A stretch of DNA of 64,000 nt from DATKJS01 sp050015275 (lineage in GTDB: Bacteria; Acidobacteriota; Aminicenantia; Aminicenantales; Saccharicenantaceae): positions 1 through 64,000 of the forward strand of contig JBEKBS010000007.1 of NCBI GenBank assembly GCA_050015275.1. Reading direction: 5' to 3'. This document shows, piece by piece, positions 54,646 through 62,275 of the stretch (position 1 is its first letter; every line of letters starts with the position of its first letter). The notes beneath the pieces are model-generated. The model worked only from the letters and a program-made list of their open reading frames with translations, did not search any database and was not told the origin of the DNA. Made by a program: the position numbers and the translations under genes.

Positions 54646-55647
54646 TCATTTCCAGCGGAACGGTTCTTTTTTCCGGAAATCAGGGACGAGGTGTTCGCCC
54701 GGCCCAAAAGGCCCGGGCTGCATGAAGAGGTGCTCGAAGCCGAGACTGACCGCCAGGTCCGCGACCGGCCTGTACTCTTCGGCCGTCAGGGGCCGTTGGA
54801 TCTCGCCGGGGGCTTTGAAGCACGGATGATATTGGCTCATCAGGCTCAGGCCGATAAAAGGGGACAGGTTTTCCCGGATCCATCCGAGGACCGCCATCGA
54901 ATCCGCGGCGCAACCGGGAAGGACAAGATGGCGGACGATCAACCCCCGGCGGGCGGCTTCCCCGGTCCCGAGGGTGAGGACGGGTTGCTGGACCGACATC
55001 TCCCGGACGGCTTCCCCGGCCCGGTCAAAATAGTCGGCCGCGCCGGAGTATTTTTTTGATATTCCGGGCGATCGGTATTTCAGGTCAGGGAGGTAGATGT
55101 CGACGATCCCTTCCAAGGCCCGGACGACCTCCAGGCTGTCGTAGCCGTTGGAGTTCCAAACGAGCGGGATCCCGAGCCCTTCACCACAGGCGATCTTGAG
55201 GGCCCTCAGAACGGGCAGGACGACGTGCGTCGGGGAAACCAGGTTGATGTTCAGGGCCCCCTGCGCCTGGAGGCCGATCATCATCCCTGCGAGCTCCACG
55301 TCGGTGGCCGCCTGGCCTTCGAGGAGCCAGCTGAGCTGGTAGTTCTGGCAGAAGAGGCATTTCAGGTTGCAGCCCGTGAAGAAGATCGTCCCCGACCCGG
55401 CCCGGCCGCCGGTTCCCGATGGGTCCCGGCCTGAAGCTCCGGCCTTGCCGCTGAGGGCCGGCTCCTCGCCGAAATGAAGCAGGGCATGGGAAACGGAAGC
55501 CCGGTTCCCGATCTGACAGACGCCCTTCTCGTCCCGGGTCCGGTCCACGCGGCAGCTCCTCGGACAGAGCGTGCAGCATTCCTCGAGCGGCGCGAGCTTA
55601 TCCAACGCCTTCTCGATCAGCCGGATCTTGTTTGCTGCCTTGGTCAT
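54646..55647 (-). CDS. Radical SAM protein, COG1313 (PflA-like)
   Basis: A 333-residue radical SAM enzyme. The SAM/[4Fe-4S] motif is CNLKCLFCQN (C-x3-C-x2-C), preceded by FFTGC. An N-terminal Cys-rich segment (ECCTLCPRSCRVDR, CQIGNR) is typical of COG1313 proteins annotated as putative pyruvate-formate-lyase activating enzymes. There is no glycyl-radical enzyme nearby, so the target is unknown. Its upstream region holds the nested structure at 55721-55921. Confidence 0.88.
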   Translation of the reverse strand: MTKAANKIRLIEKALDKLAPLEECCTLCPRSCRVDRTRDEKGVCQIGNRASVSHALLHFGEEPALSGKAGASGRDPSGTGGRAGSGTIFFTGCNLKCLFCQNYQLSWLLEGQAATDVELAGMMIGLQAQGALNINLVSPTHVVLPVLRALKIACGEGLGIPLVWNSNGYDSLEVVRALEGIVDIYLPDLKYRSPGISKKYSGAADYFDRAGEAVREMSVQQPVLTLGTGEAARRGLIVRHLVLPGCAADSMAVLGWIRENLSPFIGLSLMSQYHPCFKAPGEIQRPLTAEEYRPVADLAVSLGFEHLFMQPGPFGPGEHLVPDFRKKEPFRWK

Positions 55648-55720
55648 CGCATCTCACGAGTCCAAAGGACTATTGTACCAAAAAAATCGCGAGGGAGGCG
55701 CAGCGCATAAAGAGGGGCGA

Positions 55721-55921
55721 GGGGAATGGCCGGAACGTGATAAAGCGGTTTAGCCCGGGAATCCCGTGCTTCGAGGGCGGTTGCAGGGGCAACCGCTAAA
55801 AGGTGTTTGAGCTTGGCGTAGCGCACGCCAAGCGAGTTGTTATGGCACCGAGGAGGGCGGGATTCACGCGGCGCAAAAAAACCGCGATCTGGAGTGGAGG
55901 CCGGCACCGAGGCCATTCCCC
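55721..55921. other. Nested multibranched structured element
   Basis: The 415-nt spacer between the radical SAM gene (minus) and DedA (plus) contains five perfect stems nested in one another. A: ggggaatggcc (55721-55731) with 55911-55921, 11 bp. B: gcggttt (55745-55751) with 55879-55885, 7 bp. C: gaatcccg (55759-55766) with 55858-55865, 8 bp. Inside C, hairpin D (55777-55796, 8 bp, 4-nt loop) and hairpin E (55811-55833, 9 bp, 5-nt loop). ggcaccgagg occurs twice (55844, 55903). A structured RNA or a complex mobile repeat is equally possible; the strand is unknown. Confidence 0.6.
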
Positions 55922-56062
55922 GGGCTTTCAGGCAGTCCTTATTTTCATATGACCCGTCTGGCCGATACGGTTGATTCGACGGGCGGCCGTGTGTATATTA
56001 GAAGCTCTTTGCGGGGAGCGCGCGTCCGCGGGTCCCCCTGAACCTGACGGCCGGAGCTGACT

Positions 56063-56737
56063 TTGATCGCCAAGATTATTGACATTGCCCTGCACCTGGA
56101 CCGGTACCTGAGCGCCATCATCCAGCACTACGGCCTTTGGACCTACGGCATCCTCTTCGTTGTCATCTTCATCGAGACGGGCTTGGTCGTCATGCCTTTT
56201 CTTCCCGGCGACTCTCTCCTTTTCGCGGCCGGGACGTTCGCGGCCCTCAAGGCCCTGAACATCGGCTGGCTGATGGCGCTCCTGGCCGCGGCCGCGATCA
56301 TCGGGGACACGGTCAACTACTGGGTCGGGCATGCCCTCGGACCCAGGATCTTCCGCAAGGAAGGATCGCGCGTCTTCAGGAAGGAATACCTCGACCGGAC
56401 CCACGCCTTCTTCGAAAAATACGGCGGCAAGACGATCATCATCGCCCGGTTCGTCCCGATCGTCCGCTCTTTCGCCCCCCTGGTCGCGGGCATCGGCCGG
56501 ATGTCCTACGGTAGGTTCATCGCGTTCAACGTCGTCGGAGGCGTCGGCTGGGTCGTGCTCCTGACCGGCGCGGGCTATTTCTTCGGCAGGATCCCCGTCG
56601 TCAGGGAGAATTTCTCCCTCGTCATTCTGGCCATCCTCATCATCTCGACCATTCCCGCCGCGACCGAGGCGCTCCGTCACCGGAAGAAAAAGCCTGCCGA
56701 CCCGCCCGAGCCGGAACCCAAAGCCAAGATGGACTAG
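56063..56737 (+). CDS. DedA-family membrane protein
   Basis: A 224-residue DedA/VTT-domain protein. VVIFIETGLVVMPFLPGDSLLFAAG is the family N-terminal signature, and ARFVPIVRSFAPLVAGIGRM (with the F-x-P-x-x-R motif) is the hallmark reentrant segment. It is a likely undecaprenyl-phosphate or phospholipid flippase/scramblase, as shown for relatives. The start is TTG 56063. It has a short Pro/Glu/Lys-rich C-terminal tail. Confidence 0.9.
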   Translation: MIAKIIDIALHLDRYLSAIIQHYGLWTYGILFVVIFIETGLVVMPFLPGDSLLFAAGTFAALKALNIGWLMALLAAAAIIGDTVNYWVGHALGPRIFRKEGSRVFRKEYLDRTHAFFEKYGGKTIIIARFVPIVRSFAPLVAGIGRMSYGRFIAFNVVGGVGWVVLLTGAGYFFGRIPVVRENFSLVILAILIISTIPAATEALRHRKKKPADPPEPEPKAKMD

Positions 56738-56889
56738 ACAGCTGTGGACTAGGCAGCGCTGAGGTCGTCCTCATCCCCCGGCCCCCGGGAACGGCAGGGA
56801 GCGAACTCTGAGGGGCGACCAGCAGAAGTGCTGCGGAGCGACTCGGAGCTGCACTTCTGGTAAATATCTGAAACGGATCTTGAATAATA

Positions 56890-56959
56890 ACGGTGACACA
56901 CAACTGAATACACTTAATTCGGCCCGTGTCTATTTCGGTAATGAGTTGTATGTCACCGT
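56890..56959. repeat. Inverted repeat with GGTGAC/GTCACC ends
   Basis: Arms acggtgacacacaact (56890-56905) and agttgtatgtcaccgt (56944-56959) match 15 of 16 and flank 38 nt. It shares its GGTGAC ends with 5204-5246. The right arm contains the stop codon and last codons of surE. It is probably a miniature mobile element or REP-type repeat. Confidence 0.6.
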
Positions 56960-57750
56960 AATAGGGCCTTCGCCAGGCGGCGGAGCTTCGGCGAGGCCAG
57001 GGAATGGTGGGCGGTCATGTCGGTGTGCAGGGGGGTCAGCGAGACATAGCCTTCGTGGGCGGCGATGACGTCCATGCCCTTGTCGCCGACCCTCTTGGGA
57101 GTCCCGGTCCCGATCCAGAAGTAGGACGAGTCGCGCGGGTCCTTTTTTTCGATGATCTCGGGGTCATAGAATTTCCACCCGAGACGGGTGATCTTGACGC
57201 CCTTGACCGGAGGGGGCGGGATATTGACGTTCAGGGTGACGCCCGCGGGAAGACCCGCCGCCAGAATCGTTTCGGCGATGCGGCGGACGACGCCCGCGGC
57301 AAAGGGGACCGCAAAGCGGCCGCGCGCGTCCGGGAGCATGGAAACGGCCACGGACGGGACGCCGAGGAAGGTCCCCTGCAGCGCTCCGGCGACCGTCCCC
57401 GAGTAGTTGACATCCTGCTGGCCGAGGTTCGGCCCGGGATTGATCCCCGAAACGAGCAGGTCAGGCCGGCGGGGGAGGAGCCTCTGGAGGGCGAAGTAGA
57501 TGCAATCCCCCGGCGTTCCCTCGACGGCCCAGATCCGGGGCTTGATGTGGTGGATGCGGAGGGGCTGACGGAGAGTGATGGACAGGGACGAAGCGCTTTT
57601 TTCACGGTCAGGCGCGACGATATAGGTCTCCCCGATCGTGCGGAGCCGGCGATAAAGGACCTGGATGGTCTCGCGGAAGAAGCCGTCGTCGTTGGTCAGA
57701 AGGATGAGGGGCTCTTCGCCCGGGCCGCGTTTCGGCGCTGCGCTCGTCAC
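56953..57750 (-). CDS. surE: 5'/3'-nucleotidase SurE
   Basis: A 265-residue SurE nucleotidase. The metal site LLTNDDG at the N-terminus (Asp-Asp), PDREKSASSLSITLRQPL, and SGINPGPNLGQQDVNYSGTVAGA (Asn metal ligand and substrate loop) are all present. It dephosphorylates nucleoside monophosphates and short polyphosphates. It begins with GTG 57750, 4 nt after the cupin stop, and its last codons are formed by the inverted repeat. Confidence 0.92.
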   Translation of the reverse strand: MTSAAPKRGPGEEPLILLTNDDGFFRETIQVLYRRLRTIGETYIVAPDREKSASSLSITLRQPLRIHHIKPRIWAVEGTPGDCIYFALQRLLPRRPDLLVSGINPGPNLGQQDVNYSGTVAGALQGTFLGVPSVAVSMLPDARGRFAVPFAAGVVRRIAETILAAGLPAGVTLNVNIPPPPVKGVKITRLGWKFYDPEIIEKKDPRDSSYFWIGTGTPKRVGDKGMDVIAAHEGYVSLTPLHTDMTAHHSLASPKLRRLAKALLR

Positions 57751-57754
57751 GGGG

Positions 57755-58102
57755 CTACTTCTTGATCATGACGAGGAGCATCTTGAACCGGGAAACGGCC
57801 TTGAGGGCGTGGGGGATCCCGGCGGGCATGATGATCATCGCGCCCTCCTTGAGAGCGTGGGGCTTGCCGGCGATCGTGATGGCGGCGGCCCCGTCAAGCC
57901 CGATGACCAGGGCGTCGAAGGGGGCCGTGTGCTCGCTGAGCTGCTGGCCCTTGTCGAAGGCGAACGCCGTCACCGTCCCCGTCTTCTCCCGGACGATCTC
58001 GCGGCTGACGACCGCGCCGTCCTGATACTGGACCAGAGCCGGGAGATCGATGGCCCTCGCCTTCAAGTCTTCCGCGTCCTTTTCTTTGCGTTTGGAGGCC
58101 AT
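57755..58102 (-). CDS. Small cupin protein
   Basis: A 115-residue cupin. AFDKGQQLSEHTAPFDALVIGLDG is motif 1 (H and D/E positions), and LKEGAMIIMPAGIPHALKA is motif 2 with its His. The N-terminus is Lys-rich. The gene lies between tRNA-Pro(GGG) and surE on the same strand. The substrate is unknown. Confidence 0.85.
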   Translation of the reverse strand: MASKRKEKDAEDLKARAIDLPALVQYQDGAVVSREIVREKTGTVTAFAFDKGQQLSEHTAPFDALVIGLDGAAAITIAGKPHALKEGAMIIMPAGIPHALKAVSRFKMLLVMIKK

Positions 58103-58191
58103 GGCGCTTTTTCCTTTTTGCCGTCAGGCTTTCCCTGAGAGACAGCAGACGCCGATCTTCATGAAAACGACCCTCGAAGGATAAAGAATGG

Positions 58192-58265
58192 TCGGGACGG
58201 GCGGATTCGAACCGCCGACCCCATGCACCCCAAGCATGTGCGCTACCAGGCTGCGCCACGTCCCG
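58192..58265 (-). tRNA. tRNA-Pro (anticodon GGG)
   Basis: A full cloverleaf on the minus strand: acceptor CGGGACG/CGTCCCG with discriminator A, anticodon arm CATGC-TTGGGGT-GCATG giving GGG, and T-arm GGCGGTTCGAATCCGCC. It is 74 nt, with no encoded CCA. Confidence 0.95.
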
Positions 58266-58279
58266 AGCCGGAGCCTCTT

Positions 58280-58285
58280 ATTATA
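58280..58285 (-). promoter_or_regulatory. -10 element of tRNA-Pro(GGG)
   Basis: TATAAT followed by AAG, as before the other tRNA-Pro, 14 nt before the mature tRNA. The -35 region would lie in the end of the MerR-type gene; no good hexamer is seen there. Confidence 0.5.
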
Positions 58286-58303
58286 ACAGAAAAAGCGGAT
58301 TTT

Positions 58304-58699
58304 TTAGCCCTTTTTGGGCCTTTTTTCGAGGGAGGTCGCGATCTCCTGGAGCTCGCCCCGGACGTTGTAGAGGGCCTTCCGGAGCTTCTCCGGATGGATC
58401 GGGATCGAAGGGAGAAGGCCGAATTCCTCCTCGATCCGGCGCCTGACGCCGGACATCGTCAGGGTCTTTTCGGACATCAGCTCCTTGATCCGGAGGATGA
58501 TATCGAGATCCTTCTGCCGGAAGAACTTCTGGCCGCCGCCCGTCCGGCCCGCGTTGAGGAAGGGGAACTCCGCTTCCCAGGACTCCAGGGTCTCCGGGTC
58601 GAGCTTGGCCAGCCGCGCGGCTTCCTCGAACCGGTAGACAAGCTTCCCTTTGGGCTTGTCCTCCTTGAAAAGCTTGGGTTCGGCGCTTTCGTTTCTCAC
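58304..58699 (-). CDS. MerR-family transcriptional regulator
   Basis: A 131-residue regulator. The MerR helix-turn-helix is VYRFEEAARLAKLDPETLESWEAEFPFL, and the wing is GGGQKFFRQKDLDIILRIKEL, with the recognition-helix pattern of the short MerR proteins that lack an effector domain. The C-terminal 35 residues form a predicted dimer helix. The start is GTG 58699. Its targets are unknown; it shares orientation with tRNA-Pro, cupin and surE. Confidence 0.85.
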   Translation of the reverse strand: MRNESAEPKLFKEDKPKGKLVYRFEEAARLAKLDPETLESWEAEFPFLNAGRTGGGQKFFRQKDLDIILRIKELMSEKTLTMSGVRRRIEEEFGLLPSIPIHPEKLRKALYNVRGELQEIATSLEKRPKKG

Positions 58700-58769
58700 G
58701 GGCTTCCCGGAAGGCCAACATTAGCATTTTCCCGCCCGGCGGTCAAGGCGGAGAGGGCGGGGATTATGA

Positions 58770-58775
58770 TATAAT
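58770..58775 (+). promoter_or_regulatory. -10 element (TATAAT) of rarA
   Basis: A perfect TATAAT lies 19 nt before the rarA ATG; no clear -35 and no ribosome-binding site. Confidence 0.4.
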
Positions 58776-58794
58776 CCGGGCCTGGTCGCTTGCC

Positions 58795-60123
58795 ATGGCT
58801 GATAAACCGATCGTCCGGGACAAGGAAACGCACACGCCGCTGGCCGAGAAGATGCGGCCGCAGACCTTCAACCGGGTCTATGGCCAAGACCACCTCCTGG
58901 GCAAGGGCAAGATCCTGGCCGAGCTCATCGAAAACAACCGGCTGGTCTCCATCATCTTCTGGGGCCCGCCCGGATCCGGGAAAACCACCCTGGGCATCAT
59001 GCTCGCCAGGCATTTCGACCTGCCTTTCGAGTTTTTCAGTGCCGTCCTGTCGGGGATCAAGGAAGTCAAGGAATTCATGGCCCGGGCCGAGCAGCAGCGG
59101 AAGCTCTACGGCAAGCCGATGATCCTGTTCATCGACGAGATCCACCGCTTCAACAAGGCCCAACAGGCGGCCTTCCTGCCTTACGTCGAGAAGGGGGACA
59201 TCGTCCTGTTCGGATCCACGACCGAGAACCCCTCGTTCGAGGTCATCGCCCCGCTCCTGTCGCGGACGAGGGTCCTCGTCCTCAAAGAGCTTGACCGTGA
59301 AGCCCTGGCCCGGATCATCAGGGACGCCCTGGGAGATGAAGAGCGCGGCCTGGGCCGTCTCAGGCTCGAGATCGAGGCCGGCGGCCTGGACCTCCTCATC
59401 GACTTCGCGAACGGCGACGCCCGACGAGCCCTGAACACGCTGGAGATCGCCTCCAGCCTGACGAAGGGGCGGACGATCACGCTCGAGGCCGTCCAGGAGG
59501 CCCTCCAGAAACGGACTCTCCTCTATGACAAGAACGGGGAAGAGCACTATAACCTGATCTCCGCCCTCCACAAGAGCCTCCGGAACAGCGACGTCGACGC
59601 CTCGCTCTACTGGCTGGCCCGGATGATTGCCGCGGGCGAGGATCCCCTGTACGTGGCCCGGCGGCTCGTCCGTTTCGCCTCCGAGGATGTCGGGCTGGCC
59701 GACCCGCAGGCCCTTTCCGTCACCCTCCACGCCAAGGAGGCCTATGACTTCCTCGGGTCGCCGGAGGGCGAGCTGGCCCTGGCCGAGGCCGTCGTCTACC
59801 TGGCATCCGCGCCCAAGAGCAACCATGTTTACTCCGCTTTCGGCGCCGCGGTGAAAGATGTCGAGCGAAGCCCGCACGAGCCCGTCCCCCTCAATATCCG
59901 GAACGCGGTGACGCCCCTCATGAAGGAGCTCGGTTACGGGCAGGACTATAAGTACGCCCACGATTTCGCCGGCTCGACGACCGACATGGAGACGTTTCCC
60001 GAACGGCTGAAAGGCCGGAAATATTATGAGCCCGGGCCTTATGGCTTCGAAAAAGAGGTCCGGAAGCGGATCGAGTGGTGGGAGGCCCTGAAGGCCAAGA
60101 TCAGAGCGGGGAAGCCGTCCTAG
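58795..60123 (+). CDS. rarA: Replication-associated recombination ATPase RarA (MgsA)
   Basis: A 442-residue AAA+ ATPase acting at stalled replication forks. Walker A is GPPGSGKTTL, Walker B is ILFIDEIHRFNKAQQ, sensor 1 lies in VLFGSTTENPSFEV, and the C-terminal tetramerisation part includes ASEDVGLADPQAL and VPLNIRNAVTPLMK, as in E. coli RarA. It begins EKMRPQTFNRVYGQDHLLG, the typical N-terminus. Confidence 0.93.
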   Translation: MADKPIVRDKETHTPLAEKMRPQTFNRVYGQDHLLGKGKILAELIENNRLVSIIFWGPPGSGKTTLGIMLARHFDLPFEFFSAVLSGIKEVKEFMARAEQQRKLYGKPMILFIDEIHRFNKAQQAAFLPYVEKGDIVLFGSTTENPSFEVIAPLLSRTRVLVLKELDREALARIIRDALGDEERGLGRLRLEIEAGGLDLLIDFANGDARRALNTLEIASSLTKGRTITLEAVQEALQKRTLLYDKNGEEHYNLISALHKSLRNSDVDASLYWLARMIAAGEDPLYVARRLVRFASEDVGLADPQALSVTLHAKEAYDFLGSPEGELALAEAVVYLASAPKSNHVYSAFGAAVKDVERSPHEPVPLNIRNAVTPLMKELGYGQDYKYAHDFAGSTTDMETFPERLKGRKYYEPGPYGFEKEVRKRIEWWEALKAKIRAGKPS

Positions 60124-60126
60124 GCG

Positions 60127-60321
60127 TCAGCTCCCCGCCGCCGGCGGCCCGTCCTTCTCTTCCCTTTCCTTGAGGAGGTAATAGACTTCCCAGCTGATGT
60201 CGTCCGCGAGGCAGCCGATGCACGACTTGGGGGTCGTGGCGATCTCGTCGTCCGCGATCTTGTCCTTGATGATCCTCTTGACGATCCTCCGGATCTTATA
60301 GAGGAGGATGTAGTTGACCAT
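60127..60321 (-). CDS. Small uncharacterised protein
   Basis: A 64-residue protein with a basic, hydrophobic N-terminal helix (VNYILLYKIRRIVKRIIKD), then a CIGC pair, an amphipathic segment (EVYYLLKEREEK) and a short Pro/Ala tail. It is convergent with rarA (3-nt gap). I do not recognise a family; a C-x-x-C pair may bind a metal. Its real existence rests on length and composition. Confidence 0.5.
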   Translation of the reverse strand: MVNYILLYKIRRIVKRIIKDKIADDEIATTPKSCIGCLADDISWEVYYLLKEREEKDGPPAAGS

Positions 60322-60391
60322 GCCGGTTTCCTGGAACCGGATGATAGCAGTTTAGGCCCCTTTTTGCAAAATCCGCCCCCCCTCGGCCCTT

Positions 60392-60438
60392 CCCGACCCC
60401 GCTTTCCCGTTTGCGGGTCGGGTGAATCATGCTATAGT
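60392..60438 (+). promoter_or_regulatory. Promoter of the PQQ-repeat lipoprotein with an 8-bp inverted repeat
   Basis: The arms cccgaccc (60392-60399) and gggtcggg (60415-60422) are a perfect 8-bp inverted repeat that covers the likely -35 TTGCGG (60411-60416), 16 bp before TATAGT (60433-60438). It may be an operator. The ATG at 60454 has no ribosome-binding site. Confidence 0.4.
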
Positions 60439-60453
60439 TAGCTCGTCAACGAG

Positions 60454-61590
60454 ATGAGAAAAACAAGCGCCGCGCTGTTGACCCTGGCCATCGGCCTTAC
60501 GCTCCTCGCGCCCTCAGCCTGTCGGCCCGCCCGGTTGAACATGGCCCCGCGCCCTGAAACGCTCGGTTTTCCCCTGATCGAGGAAAAGGCGCTGCCGTTC
60601 GAGGGGACGGCCCATGGGCCCGTCAGGGTCCGCTATGGGACGGCCTACTTCACGACGGAAGAGGGCTTCCTCTACAGCGTCGACGTCCTGTCCGAGCGGA
60701 TCCTCTGGAGGTTCAAGGCCGAGAAGCCCTTGCCCTTTGGCCCTGAGCTCTGCGACGAGTCGATAACGGTCCGCGATGACGGGAACACCATCTACGTGCT
60801 GGATACGGACGGCCGCCTGATCTTCAAAACGACGCCGGCGGACCGCGTGACGACACCCGTCCGCGAAATCCACAACCGGGTCTATTTCGGGTGCGGGAAC
60901 GGCCGCATCGCCGCCCTGGACGTTCAAAAGAACGGACAGCCCTCATGGGAGTACAACGCGGGGGCGACCGTTCGCTCCGGCCCCATCTTTGTTGGGGGCC
61001 TTGTCTTGTTCGGCACGGACAACGGCCGCGTCCATGCCCTGGACGATAACGGGAAGCCCGTCTGGACCTTTGCCGCCAGAGGCCCGGTCCGCGTCGATCC
61101 GGCAGCGTCGGACGGCCGGATATATTTCGCGACAGAGGAGCGCTATTTCTACTGCCTGGAAGCGGCGACCGGGAAGAAAAAATGGGTTTTCCGGCTGGCC
61201 GGCACGCTCGTTAGCCCGCCGAAGCCGACCGGGAGGCTGGTCGTCTTCGCGGCCTCGGACAGCGTTGCGTACTGCCTCAGGGCGCGGAACGGCGAGATCG
61301 CCTGGTGGCAATCCATCCCTTCGAGGGTCGTCCACGGGCTCTCCGTGGCCGACGGCATCGTCCTCGTTTCCTCGTCTTCCCCGGACGTCATCGGGTTCAA
61401 TCTCAAGGCCGGCTTCCGGACCGGGAGCTACCGGGCAGCTGGCGACTTGCGGGCCGGGGCCGAGTGGGCCACCCCTTATCTCGTCCTCATCGAGCCCGAC
61501 CCGATGTCGGCGGGGGAGAAGATCGTTTTCCTCAAACGGGACAGGCGCCCCGTCGGGACCTTGGGCAAGCCGAGCGCCGTCCGGCGTTGA
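60454..61590 (+). CDS. PQQ-like beta-propeller lipoprotein
   Basis: A 378-residue lipoprotein. The signal peptide ends in LAPSAC, followed by a seven-bladed PQQ-type propeller with repeats such as TDNGRVHALDDNGKPVWTF and EERYFYCLEAATGKKKW. The overall size and topology match BamB, the outer-membrane assembly lipoprotein, but a BamB role is not certain. It is probably exported to the periplasmic face of a membrane. Confidence 0.82.
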   Translation: MRKTSAALLTLAIGLTLLAPSACRPARLNMAPRPETLGFPLIEEKALPFEGTAHGPVRVRYGTAYFTTEEGFLYSVDVLSERILWRFKAEKPLPFGPELCDESITVRDDGNTIYVLDTDGRLIFKTTPADRVTTPVREIHNRVYFGCGNGRIAALDVQKNGQPSWEYNAGATVRSGPIFVGGLVLFGTDNGRVHALDDNGKPVWTFAARGPVRVDPAASDGRIYFATEERYFYCLEAATGKKKWVFRLAGTLVSPPKPTGRLVVFAASDSVAYCLRARNGEIAWWQSIPSRVVHGLSVADGIVLVSSSSPDVIGFNLKAGFRTGSYRAAGDLRAGAEWATPYLVLIEPDPMSAGEKIVFLKRDRRPVGTLGKPSAVRR

Positions 61591-61640
61591 AAACGGCCCG
61601 GAAAAGTCTTAGAATCGGCCTTCGAGAAAGGAGCGGTCCC

Positions 61641-62189
61641 ATGAATCGCGAAGAGGCCCTGGAACTTCTGAAGCAGCATCTCAAGAACAAGAACCTGGTC
61701 AAGCACTGCCTCGCCGTGGAGGCCTGCATGAGGGCGATGGCCGTCCGGCTGGGGCACGACCCTGAGCCCTGGGGCCTGGCGGGCATCCTCCATGACCTCG
61801 ACTACGAGGTCACCGAAAAGAGCCCTGAGCTCCACACCACGGAAACCGTCAAGATCCTCCGGGACAAGGGCATCGACGAGGCCATTATCCAGGCCGTCCA
61901 GGCCCATGCCGGCAAAGTGCCCTGCCAGACGCCGATGGACTGGGCCATATTTTCCATCGATCCTCTGACCGGGCTGATCATCGCCGCGACCCTGATGCAT
62001 CCCGATAAGAAGCTCAAGTCCATCGACCTCGAGTTCGTCAAGCGGCGCTACAAGGAGAAAAGCTTCGCCCGCGGGGCCCGCCGCGAGGAGATCGAGCAGT
62101 GCGTCAACCTCGGCCTCGGCCTGGACGAGTTCATCTCCATCGCCGTCGCCGCCATGCAGGGGATCGACGCGGACCTCGGCCTCGCCTGA
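61641..62189 (+). CDS. HD-domain phosphohydrolase
   Basis: A 182-residue single HD domain: LVKHCLAVEACMRAMA (first metal His), GILHDLDYEV (the HD dyad) and IIQAVQAHAGKV (further His). This arrangement resembles the small 'uncharacterised HD' family. It starts at ATG 61641 with GAAAGGAG upstream. The substrate is unknown; nucleotides are likely. Confidence 0.85.
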   Translation: MNREEALELLKQHLKNKNLVKHCLAVEACMRAMAVRLGHDPEPWGLAGILHDLDYEVTEKSPELHTTETVKILRDKGIDEAIIQAVQAHAGKVPCQTPMDWAIFSIDPLTGLIIAATLMHPDKKLKSIDLEFVKRRYKEKSFARGARREEIEQCVNLGLGLDEFISIAVAAMQGIDADLGLA

Positions 62190-62275
62190 GCCGCCGATAT
62201 TCCCGCGCTCGGCGACGTCCGGATCTCGTCGAGGTCCCGGCTCACATGTCCGTTTCTGCGCCGCCCCGGCTCTCG

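Noticed and set aside
55735..55900. Possible CRISPR array or integron attC site in the structured spacer
   Set aside because: There are no regularly spaced direct repeats, and the inner hairpins lack paired attC core sites (GTTRRRY/RYYYAAC).
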